From contig JAPLGV010000302.1 of NCBI GenBank assembly GCA_026389975.1, positions 1-6,494 on the forward strand: 6,494 nucleotides of DNA, read 5' to 3'. The notes under the pieces are model-generated. The model worked only from the letters and a program-made list of their open reading frames with translations, had not been told where the DNA came from and did no database searches. This document shows, piece by piece, positions 1 to 4,979 of the stretch (position 1 is the first letter of the stretch; each line of letters starts with the position of its first letter). The position numbers and the translations under genes are program-made. This DNA comes from Chloroflexota bacterium (GTDB taxonomy: Bacteria > Chloroflexota > Anaerolineae > Anaerolineales > Villigracilaceae).

Positions 1-693
1 CCGGCCTCGATCCAGGAGGCCGTGGACTTGATGCCGGTCGCTTTCGAACTGGCCCACAAATACCTGAACATCTGCACCATCCTGATTGACGGTTCCATCG
101 GGCAGATGATGGAACCGGTCCAGCTACCGGAGATGCAGCCAGTCGTCCGGAAGGAATACGGCTGGGCAGTGAGCGGGGCGAAGGGACGCAAGCGGCATAT
201 CCTGACTTCGATCTACCTCGACGTCCCGACCGAGGAAAAAGTCAACCTGCGCATCCTCGGACGTTGGCGCGAAGCCCAGGCCAACGAAATCCGTTTCAAG
301 GAATATTTCCTGGAGGATGCCGAATATATCGTCATCGGTTTTGGGACCGCGGGCCGGATTGCGCTTTCGGCCGTGCGCACCGCCCGGGCGCTGGGCATCA
401 AAGTCGGGCTGTTCCGCCCGATCAGCGTCAACCCTTATCCCTACAAGCGGGTTGAGGAACTGTGCAAGCGGGCCAAATCCTTCCTGGTGGTGGAGATGAA
501 CACCGGGCAGATGCTCAAGGACGTCCAGGCGGCGGTCAGGAACCGGATCCCGGTACGCTTCTACGGGCGGCTGGGGGGCGTGATGCCCTTCCCGGATGAA
601 TTCGTCCACGAGATCCAGGAAATGATCAAGGACCCCGGCAAGCTGGAAGATGATCCCGCCGACCTGTGGTATCTGCGGATGATGGCACGGTGA
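1..693 (+). CDS. vorB: 2-oxoacid:ferredoxin oxidoreductase alpha subunit, VorB/KorA type (5' partial)
   Basis: This is the C-terminal part of the alpha subunit of a multi-subunit 2-oxoacid:ferredoxin oxidoreductase. The enzyme converts a 2-oxoacid, CoA and oxidised ferredoxin to acyl-CoA, CO2 and reduced ferredoxin in the cytoplasm. The frame is open from base 1 (it begins PASIQEAVDL) to the TGA at 691-693, so 230 codons are present. Relatives are usually about 350-380 residues, so the N-terminal pyrimidine-binding part lies outside the window. Residues 30-38 (DGSIGQMME) match the signature typical of VorB proteins. Residues from about 100 onward form the C-terminal transketolase-like domain, with EDAEYIVIGFGT, then GIKVGLFRPI, FLVVEMNTGQM and FYGRLGG. 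A GTG at 22 is internal, not a start. The beta gene follows after 14 bp, so they are surely co-transcribed. The small ferredoxin (delta) subunit is not visible and probably lies upstream. The family is secure; branched-chain versus 2-oxoglutarate substrate cannot be settled from sequence alone. Confidence 0.93.
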   Translation, partial: PASIQEAVDLMPVAFELAHKYLNICTILIDGSIGQMMEPVQLPEMQPVVRKEYGWAVSGAKGRKRHILTSIYLDVPTEEKVNLRILGRWREAQANEIRFKEYFLEDAEYIVIGFGTAGRIALSAVRTARALGIKVGLFRPISVNPYPYKRVEELCKRAKSFLVVEMNTGQMLKDVQAAVRNRIPVRFYGRLGGVMPFPDEFVHEIQEMIKDPGKLEDDPADLWYLRMMAR

Positions 694-707
694 GATGAGA
701 GGTAATT

Positions 708-1490
708 ATGGCTGCAACTATCGTTAATCCTGAGAATCTGGTCTACTCCCGCCCCAAAGGGTTCACGGACATGCCTTCGCATTATTGTCCCGGCTGCACG
801 CACGGGACGGCGCACCGCTTGGTGGCCGAAGTGCTGGAAGAAATGAATATACTGGATAAAGCCATCGGCGTGGCGCCGGTCGGCTGCGCGGTGTTCGCCT
901 ACAATTATATTGACACTGACTTCGTCGAGGCCGCCCACGGGCGTGCCCCGGCGATGGCCACCGGCATCAAGCGCGTCCTGCCGGACCGCGTCGTCTTCGC
1001 CTATCAGGGCGATGGCGACCTGGCTTCGATCGGCATGGCGGAGACCGTCCACGCCGCTGCGCGTGGCGAGAACATCACCATCATCTTCATCAACAACGCC
1101 ATCTACGGCATGACAGGCGGTCAGATGGCCCCCACCACCCTGCCCGGCATGAAGACGACCTCCTCGCCCAACGGCCGCGATGTTGAGACGCAGGGCTATC
1201 CCATCCGTGTGTCCGAGATGCTGGCCACGTTGGATGGGGCCGGCTACATTGTCCGGCGCAGTCTGCACGACCCGAAGAACATCCGCCTGGCGAAGAAAGC
1301 GATCCGTCTCGCGTTCGAAACGCAGGTACACGGCCTGGGCTTCTCGATGGTGGAACTGCTCTCCACCTGCAGCACCGGCTGGGGCATGACGCCGGTCGAG
1401 TCGCTGGCGTGGCTGGAAGAGCACATGATCCCTGCCTTCCCGCTCGGCGATTATAAGATTGCGCCGTCTGTGGGAGCGCTAAAAATCTAG
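708..1490 (+). CDS. 2-oxoacid:ferredoxin oxidoreductase beta subunit, TPP-binding (VorA/KorB family)
   Basis: This 260-residue protein is the thiamine-pyrophosphate-binding subunit that pairs with the alpha subunit just upstream to form the active site. The TPP/Mg motif is intact: GDGDLASIG at 101-109, ending in NN at 129-130. It is followed by YGMTGGQMAPTT (133-144), highly typical of the family. YCPGC at 26-30 gives two cysteines, and with C60 and C221 there are four candidate ligands for the proximal [4Fe-4S] cluster; that assignment is inferred from the family. The VAPVGC and EAAHGRAPA blocks (55-60, 74-82) are also characteristic. The length is normal for the split-subunit enzymes. The ATG at 708 is preceded by a purine-rich ribosome site GAGAGG (697-702) at 5-bp spacing. 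Unlike the tight alpha-beta junction, 165 bp separate it from the gamma gene, because a palindromic repeat lies there. The substrate is unresolved between branched-chain 2-oxoacids and 2-oxoglutarate. Confidence 0.95.
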   Translation: MAATIVNPENLVYSRPKGFTDMPSHYCPGCTHGTAHRLVAEVLEEMNILDKAIGVAPVGCAVFAYNYIDTDFVEAAHGRAPAMATGIKRVLPDRVVFAYQGDGDLASIGMAETVHAAARGENITIIFINNAIYGMTGGQMAPTTLPGMKTTSSPNGRDVETQGYPIRVSEMLATLDGAGYIVRRSLHDPKNIRLAKKAIRLAFETQVHGLGFSMVELLSTCSTGWGMTPVESLAWLEEHMIPAFPLGDYKIAPSVGALKI

Positions 1491-1498
1491 AATTGCTG

Positions 1499-1636
1499 TG
1501 TCACTGCGAGGCGGCGCTCTTCCTCCGACACTTGCACCTGCTGCAAGTGCAGGTGAGCAGTCTCCTCTTGGAAGAGGGGATTGCTTCGCACACCTGCCCT
1601 GGCGGGCGGTGCCAGGGCAGTACGCTCGCAATGACA
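1499..1636. repeat. MITE-like palindromic intergenic repeat inside the vor operon
   Basis: A 138-bp element lies between the beta and gamma genes. Its ends are near-perfect inverted repeats: TGTCACTGCGAG (1499-1510) and CTCGCAATGACA (1625-1636), pairing at 11 of 12 positions. Inside are further stems. CACTTGCA/TGCAAGTG (1529-1536/1542-1549) is a perfect 8-bp hairpin. CTCTTCC (1517-1523) can pair with GGAAGAG (1570-1576). CTGCCCTGGC/GCCAGGGCAG (1594-1603/1611-1620) is a perfect 10-bp stem with a 7-nt loop. The GGGGATTGCTTCGC core (1576-1589) and TGTCATTGCGAG-type ends resemble a palindromic intergenic repeat that I recall from many bacterial genomes. No transposase and no convincing target duplication is present, so it would be non-autonomous. 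In the mRNA it would fold into strong structure between two subunit genes. Confidence 0.8.
1594..1620 (+). other. Strong RNA hairpin between beta and gamma genes
   Basis: CTGCCCTGGC and GCCAGGGCAG form a perfect, GC-rich 10-bp stem around a 7-nt loop. No T-run follows (the next bases are TACGCTCG), so it does not look like an intrinsic terminator. It sits 36 bp ahead of the gamma start codon and could act as an mRNA stability or processing element. It is part of the larger palindromic repeat and may have no selected role of its own. Confidence 0.6.
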
Positions 1637-1655
1637 TGAGGAACGGAGAATCATC

Positions 1656-2213
1656 ATGCAAACTGAAGTTTTTCTGGCTGGTTTCGGCGGACAGGGTGTC
1701 ATGTTCGCCGGCCAGGTGCTTTCTTATGCCGCCATGGACACCGGCAAAGAGGTGACCTGGATCCCCTCGTATGGCCCGGAAATGCGCGGCGGTACGGCCA
1801 ACTGCACCGTCGTCATCGCGGACGAAGAGATCGGCTCGCCGCTGGTGCAGAACCCGCCCGCGGTCATCGTCATGAACCTGCCGTCGCTCGATAAATATGA
1901 GCCGACGGTCAAACCGGGCGGCGTGTTGGTCGTCAATTCCTCGATGGTGGACCGTGACGTGGCCCGCAGCGACATCACCTGGGTCTCCCTCCCGTGCAGC
2001 GAGATCGCCGAGGAAGCCGGTGACCGCCGCATGGCGAATATCGTCGCCACCGGCGCCCTGCTGGCTCTGCTGCCCGTGCTGACCCTGGAAGACATCGAGT
2101 CCGCCCTGAAGGCCCACATGCCGGGTCGCCACAAGCACCTGCTGCCCAAGAACGTTGAGGCCCTGAAGCGCGGCGCTGAGTATGCAAGAGAGCATGCGAA
2201 AAAGGCGAAGTGA
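1656..2213 (+). CDS. 2-oxoacid:ferredoxin oxidoreductase gamma subunit (KorC/VorC/PorC family)
   Basis: This 185-residue protein is the gamma subunit of the enzyme encoded upstream. In this superfamily the gamma domain helps form the CoA-binding side of the complex. The N-terminal GFGGQGVMFAG (9-19) is the glycine-rich family signature, and PSYGPEMRGGTANC (37-50) is the second hallmark block. The C-terminal half follows the usual pattern, with RRMANIVATGALLALL followed by a helical, lysine-rich tail. The length is typical for a stand-alone gamma subunit. The ATG at 1656 is supported by GGAG (1645-1648) at 7-bp spacing, just outside the right end of the palindromic repeat. It is the last gene of the operon: a hairpin terminator follows 46 bp after the stop. 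It is homologous to iorB, which faces it on the other strand. Identity as a gamma subunit is firm; the substrate rests on the partner genes. Confidence 0.95.
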   Translation: MQTEVFLAGFGGQGVMFAGQVLSYAAMDTGKEVTWIPSYGPEMRGGTANCTVVIADEEIGSPLVQNPPAVIVMNLPSLDKYEPTVKPGGVLVVNSSMVDRDVARSDITWVSLPCSEIAEEAGDRRMANIVATGALLALLPVLTLEDIESALKAHMPGRHKHLLPKNVEALKRGAEYAREHAKKAK

Positions 2214-2240
2214 TCAGTTTTCATTGATCAGTAATCAGTG
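2211..2240 (+). repeat. Short direct repeats TGATCAGT at the operon end
   Basis: TGATCAGT occurs at 2211-2218, where it includes the gamma-subunit stop codon, and again at 2225-2232. A degenerate third copy, AATCAGTG, follows at 2233-2240. This resembles the start of a simple-sequence tract and overlaps the 3' end of the gene. No function is evident. Confidence 0.5.
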
Positions 2241-2259
2241 AATAGCAAATCCATGAAAA

Positions 2260-2289
2260 AACGGAGGCCGGGCAAAGACGGCCTCCGTT
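2260..2289. terminator. Bidirectional intrinsic terminator between the convergent vor and ior operons
   Basis: AACGGAGGCCG (2260-2270) and CGGCCTCCGTT (2279-2289) form a perfect 11-bp stem with an 8-nt loop. Read on the minus strand, the stem is followed by six Ts (complement of the A-run 2256-2261), a classical terminator for the ior operon ending at 2429. Read on the plus strand it is followed by GTATTTATAT, a weaker U-rich tail that would serve the vor operon ending at 2213. Its position between two converging operons fits a shared terminator. Confidence 0.88.
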
Positions 2290-2309
2290 GTATTTATATC
2301 CATCCTAAT

Positions 2310-2387
2310 ATTGTAGAGGCGGCTCCCACGCCGCCGAAAGACGGGCGTGTCCCCCGGGGATGCTTCGCGAGGAGCCCGTCCGACAAT
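2310..2387. repeat. Branched palindromic intergenic unit (REP/MITE-like)
   Basis: Outer arms ATTGT (2310-2314) and ACAAT (2383-2387) enclose two hairpins: GGCGGC/GCCGCC (2318-2323/2330-2335, 6-nt loop) and GACGGGC/GCCCGTC (2340-2346/2374-2380). Inside the second is a smaller palindrome, TCCCCCGGGGA (2350-2360). The whole can fold as a clover-like structure in either strand. GGGGATGCTTCGC (2356-2368) resembles the core of the repeat at 1499-1636 with one base missing. It lies in the gene-free 2214-2428 junction. It is probably a dispersed repeat; other copies cannot be tested here. Confidence 0.55.
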
Positions 2388-2397
2388 TTTCGAATCT

Positions 2398-2424
2398 CTC
2401 TGTGAACTTTGTGCCCTTTGTGGT
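2398..2424 (-). repeat. 9-bp-period CACAGAG-type repeat, copy 1
   Basis: Read on the minus strand this is three consecutive 9-mers: ACCACAAAG, GGCACAAAG and TTCACAGAG. Each fits the pattern NNCACARAG. It starts 4 bp beyond the iorB stop codon. The same three-unit design occurs on the plus strand at 5953-5979, about 3.5 kb away, which makes chance unlikely. Confidence 0.65.
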
Positions 2425-2428
2425 TCGA

Positions 2429-3043
2429 TCACTTCCCCACTGCCTCGCGCCCGGCCTGGAAGGCCATCCGGTTGAGTTCGATGTATTTGGGAGGCACGCG
2501 CTCCGTGATGACCTTCAGCCAGGTCTCCACCGTGAGTTCCGGATCGGACAGGGCGCTGCGTTTCAGTAGGGCCGAGAGTGCGCCCAGCAGGACCACGTTC
2601 GCCACGCGCAAATTTCCCAGCGACCCGGCGATCTCTTCGCCGTTGATATATTCGACGTGCGAGGTGACTTGGGCGAAGGCCTTGCGCAGAGCCTCATCGC
2701 TTGGGTAGGTCTGGTCACCGGAGATGACCGTCAGGGGCTTGATGGCGTGTGAATTGATGAGTGCGAGCGCCTCAGGGTGCAGGGAATTGAGGTTGCGCAA
2801 CGCTTCCAGTTTCTCGAACGCCAGCAGCACGTCCACCTCGCCCGCTCCGATGAGCGGGGAATACACAACCTTCCCCCAGCGCACGTGACTGGTCACACTG
2901 CCGCCGCGCTGCGACATGCCATGCACTTCGGCCTGTTTGGCCTGGTATCCGGCCGCCAGTCCAACGTTGACCAGTACATCACTCGCCAGGATGGTGCCCT
3001 GTCCGCCCACGCCGCAGAGGAGGAAATTGATGGTCTCTTTCAT
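2429..3043 (-). CDS. iorB: Indolepyruvate:ferredoxin oxidoreductase beta subunit IorB
   Basis: This 204-residue protein is the small subunit of indolepyruvate:ferredoxin oxidoreductase. The enzyme oxidatively decarboxylates aryl pyruvates such as indolepyruvate to the acyl-CoA, reducing ferredoxin. GVGGQGTILA (11-20) is the glycine-rich signature of the gamma-type domain, and EVHGMSQRGGSV (39-50) is the characteristic IorB block (other gamma subunits carry a different version). The length is normal for IorB. Its ATG overlaps the iorA stop in an ATGA (3043-3040), so the two are translationally coupled. A consensus ribosome site AAGGAGG (3056-3050) lies 6 bp upstream, so iorB can probably still be translated even though iorA is frameshifted. 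It is the last gene of the operon; the shared terminator at 2260-2289 lies about 140 bp downstream. Confidence 0.95.
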   Translation of the reverse strand: MKETINFLLCGVGGQGTILASDVLVNVGLAAGYQAKQAEVHGMSQRGGSVTSHVRWGKVVYSPLIGAGEVDVLLAFEKLEALRNLNSLHPEALALINSHAIKPLTVISGDQTYPSDEALRKAFAQVTSHVEYINGEEIAGSLGNLRVANVVLLGALSALLKRSALSDPELTVETWLKVITERVPPKYIELNRMAFQAGREAVGK

Positions 3044-4269
3044 GACGCGCCTCCTTCCATTTCAGCCGGCCTGAACGTGATCGCCTCACGCGGACAGATC
3101 TGGGCGCAGACCTCACAGCCGGTGCACAGACCGGCGTCAATCAGGGCCTTGGGCCGCTGAGTTTTCTCGTCCAGTTCCTCGTTCTTCAGGATGGCCGGAC
3201 AGCCGATGCGGAAACACAGTGTACAGCCGTTGCATTTGTCCGCCAGAACTTCCAGCGGCATCCAGCGCTTGCGCACGTCCGGCAGCAGCGCGCAGGGTTC
3301 CACCACGATCAGCACCGCAGGCTCGTCCAGTTTGACGTATTCCTTGAGCGCCTTCTCGATGGCGTCCACGTCGTAACCGGGGACGGTCCTGACGTGCCGG
3401 ATGCCCAGGGCGCGCACCAGCGGTTCGAGCTCTACCCGGACCGTTTCCTGTCTGAGGAGCGTGCGGCCTGTGCCGGGATTTTCCTGTTGGCCGGTCATGG
3501 CGGTGATACAGTTGTCCAGGATGACGGTTGTCACCGGGCTGCGGTTGTAGACAACGTTGACCAGCGCCGGGATTCCGGAGTGGAAAAACGTCGAGTCACC
3601 GATGACCGCCACATGATGCTCGGGACTACCGGCCCTGGCCGCGCCATGCGCCACGCCGATTCCGGCACCCATGCAGCCGCAGGTGTGGATGGCGCTCAAC
3701 GGCGGGATCAGCGCCAGAGTGTAACAGCCGATGTCCCCATTGACCGGGACCTTGAGTTTGTTCAGGATGTAGAACGTCGAGCGGTGGGGACAGCCGGGAC
3801 AGAGCACCGGGGGGCGCCCGGGTAGCGGGCCCGTTTCCAGGTCCGGCAGCGGGACGTGCGCGGATTCGGGTAACAGGCCGGACCTGATGGCTGATTCCCG
3901 CACCACGCGCGGGTCGAATTCGCCGGTGATCGGGAAGATGCTTTTCCCCTCCACGGCGATCCCCATCAGGCGCACGGCCTCCTCGAGGAAGGGGTCGAGT
4001 TCCTCGATGACGATTAGCCGTTTCACCGATTTCGCGAATTTGCGGATCATCTTTTCGGGCAGAGGCCAGGTCATGCCGAGACGCAGGATAGACGCCTCCG
4101 GGAAGACTTCTCTGGCGTACTGGTAGGCCACGCCACAGGTGATGATGCCCAGCGAACGGCCGCCCGGCTCGAGGCGGTTACAGGGGAAGGTCTCGGCGAA
4201 GGCGGCGAGGTCACGGATGCGCTGCTCGATGACCGGGTGGCGCTTGACGGCATTGCCCGGCACCATCAC
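3040..4269 (-). CDS. iorA: Indolepyruvate:ferredoxin oxidoreductase alpha subunit IorA, C-terminal part (frameshifted gene)
   Basis: This frame encodes the C-terminal two thirds of IorA, the catalytic subunit. Counting from the GTG at 4269 it has 409 residues, but homology continues upstream of that codon in the same frame (EPKPFPRNPAKYV), so the GTG is internal rather than a natural start. CPGCPHR (157-163) and the TPP/Mg motif GDSTFFHSG (224-232) ending in DN (252-253) are intact. So are two C-terminal [4Fe-4S] motifs: CNGCTLCFRIGCP (346-358) and CTGCEVCAQICP (382-393). These would carry electrons to external ferredoxin. The stop overlaps the iorB start by 4 bp. The N-terminal part lies in another frame at 4266-4802. 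Adding one base near 4312-4316 would join the two into a 587-residue protein, about normal for IorA. No ribosome site is seen before the GTG. It may be a real pseudogene, a sequencing or assembly error, or less likely a split gene. Confidence 0.9.
   Translation of the reverse strand: MMVPGNAVKRHPVIEQRIRDLAAFAETFPCNRLEPGGRSLGIITCGVAYQYAREVFPEASILRLGMTWPLPEKMIRKFAKSVKRLIVIEELDPFLEEAVRLMGIAVEGKSIFPITGEFDPRVVRESAIRSGLLPESAHVPLPDLETGPLPGRPPVLCPGCPHRSTFYILNKLKVPVNGDIGCYTLALIPPLSAIHTCGCMGAGIGVAHGAARAGSPEHHVAVIGDSTFFHSGIPALVNVVYNRSPVTTVILDNCITAMTGQQENPGTGRTLLRQETVRVELEPLVRALGIRHVRTVPGYDVDAIEKALKEYVKLDEPAVLIVVEPCALLPDVRKRWMPLEVLADKCNGCTLCFRIGCPAILKNEELDEKTQRPKALIDAGLCTGCEVCAQICPREAITFRPAEMEGGAS
3050..3056 (-). 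promoter_or_regulatory. Consensus ribosome binding site of iorB
   Basis: On the minus strand AAGGAGG lies 6 bp before the iorB ATG (3043-3041), inside the last codons of iorA. It fixes the iorB start and would allow initiation independent of full iorA translation. Confidence 0.8.
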
Positions 4270-4325
4270 GTACTTGGCAGGGTTGCGCGGGAAGGGTTTC
4301 GGCTCCGCTGCGGGGGCATGCGGGT
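4266..4325 (-). other. Frameshift junction splitting iorA
   Basis: Between the codons for LLRLTTR and those for KYVMVPGNAV the reading frame changes by -1. A run of five Gs on the plus strand (4312-4316; Cs in the gene) is the natural suspect for a lost base, since a sixth restores one frame reading TTRMPPAAEPKPFPRNPAKYVM. From memory of the family, the linker is also about ten residues short, so a larger deletion of 3n+1 bases is another possibility. Confidence 0.8.
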
Positions 4326-4802
4326 GGTCAGCCGCAGCAGCACCGGCGTGTCGAAGCGCTCGCTCAGTTCGAAGGCGGCGCTGACCATGTCCTTGGCTTC
4401 CTGGCTGTCGCTTGGCTCGAGGCAGGGGACGCGCCCGAACTTGGCAAAGGTGCGGTTATCCTGTTCGTTCTGGCTGGAGTGCATGGCGGGGTCGTCGGCA
4501 GTGACGATAACCAGCCCGGCCTCCAGGCCGGTCATCGAAACGTACATGAAAGAGTCCGCCGCGACGTTCAGGCCAACGTGCTTCATGACGGCCATCCCCC
4601 GGCGTCCGGCATAAGCCGCCCCGACGGCGACATCAACGGCCACTTTTTCGTTTGGCGCCCATTCGGCGTAAACATTCGGGAAGAGGGCGTAGTTTTCCAG
4701 GATTTCCGTGCTGGGCGTACCGGGATAAGCGGATGCCACCGCCACGCCCGCCTCCCACATCCCGCGGGCGACAGCCTCGTTACCGGAGAGCATTTTGATC
4801 AT
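4266..4802 (-). CDS. iorA: Indolepyruvate:ferredoxin oxidoreductase alpha subunit IorA, N-terminal part (frameshifted gene)
   Basis: This frame gives the N-terminal third of IorA, the pyrimidine-binding half of the TPP site. Hallmarks are LSGNEAVARG (5-14), SAYPGTPSTEI (24-34), EWAPNEKVA (47-55), KHVGLNVAADSF (74-85) and DDPAMHSSQNEQDNR (103-117). Family-like sequence continues to LLRLTTR (155-161) and then breaks off into an unrelated 17-residue tail (MPPQRSRN onward) ending at a TGA that overlaps the GTG of the downstream frame (GTGA). The linker expected after TTR reappears in the other frame, so the break lies at about 4310-4325. The ATG at 4802 has GGAG upstream at 8-bp spacing; an ATG three codons later is a possible alternative. 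It is the first gene of the iorAB operon, divergent from the epimerase gene. Function as a separate polypeptide is doubtful. Confidence 0.88.
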   Translation of the reverse strand: MIKMLSGNEAVARGMWEAGVAVASAYPGTPSTEILENYALFPNVYAEWAPNEKVAVDVAVGAAYAGRRGMAVMKHVGLNVAADSFMYVSMTGLEAGLVIVTADDPAMHSSQNEQDNRTFAKFGRVPCLEPSDSQEAKDMVSAAFELSERFDTPVLLRLTTRMPPQRSRNPSRATLPST

Positions 4803-4853
4803 GCGATTGGCTCCATTTGGTTACAAAAGGGGTGATCGGGTTTGCTGGTTTTT

Positions 4854-4859
4854 ATTGTA
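4854..4859 (-). promoter_or_regulatory. Possible -10 element of the iorAB operon
   Basis: On the minus strand TACAAT (4859-4854) differs from TATAAT at one base and would place the transcript start some 45 bp ahead of the iorA ATG. No good -35 sequence is seen 16-18 bp upstream; a GC palindrome lies there instead. Weak call. Confidence 0.3.
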
Positions 4860-4867
4860 ATTCAGAA

Positions 4868-4879
4868 CCCCGCGCGGGG
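4868..4879. promoter_or_regulatory. Perfect 12-bp palindrome in the divergent intergenic region
   Basis: CCCCGCGCGGGG is a perfect inverted repeat next to the candidate -10 of iorAB and in the position expected for a -35. It may be an operator or a small hairpin. In a GC-rich genome a palindrome of this kind can also arise by chance. Confidence 0.3.
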
Positions 4880-4966
4880 CTAATGCCTTTCTTCCCTTCA
4901 TGCTGTTATCTTCAGCACCTGCGGCTGTGACTTTTCTCATTTGCCCTCCGGACCCGGCAATCGCGT

Positions 4967-4972
4967 TATAAT
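4967..4972 (+). promoter_or_regulatory. Consensus -10 (TATAAT) of a predicted leaderless transcript
   Basis: TATAAT at 4967-4972 is followed after only 7 bp (CCCCGCC) by the ATG at 4980. Transcription starting about 7 bp downstream of the -10 would begin at or within a base or so of the start codon, giving a leaderless mRNA. There is no purine-rich ribosome site in front of the ATG, which agrees. A -35 is weak: TTGCCC at 4941-4946 has a long 20-bp spacer. Confidence 0.65.
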
Positions 4973-4979
4973 CCCCGCC

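Noticed and set aside
124..609. Long minus-strand open frames opposite the vor genes (also 561-1424, 1479-2195, 1724-2224)
   Set aside because: They lie wholly or mostly antisense to well-recognised subunit genes, show no family motifs, and are the open frames expected opposite GC-rich coding DNA.
1591..1630. Intrinsic terminator ending transcription after the beta subunit
   Set aside because: The hairpin is strong but no T-run follows, and the gamma subunit downstream must be made with its partners.
1491..1655. Riboswitch or other structured RNA before the gamma subunit gene
   Set aside because: The stems are arranged as a palindromic repeat with inverted ends and match no riboswitch architecture I recognise.
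3394..3825. Plus-strand open frame opposite iorA, with others at 2777-3160 and 4237-4614
   Set aside because: These are shadows of iorA/iorB codons. Their translations are rich in R, A, H and D with no recognisable domain.
4941..4979. TTG start extending the epimerase by 13 residues
   Set aside because: The extension overlaps a consensus -10, has no ribosome site and would precede a Rossmann motif that normally begins within the first ten residues.
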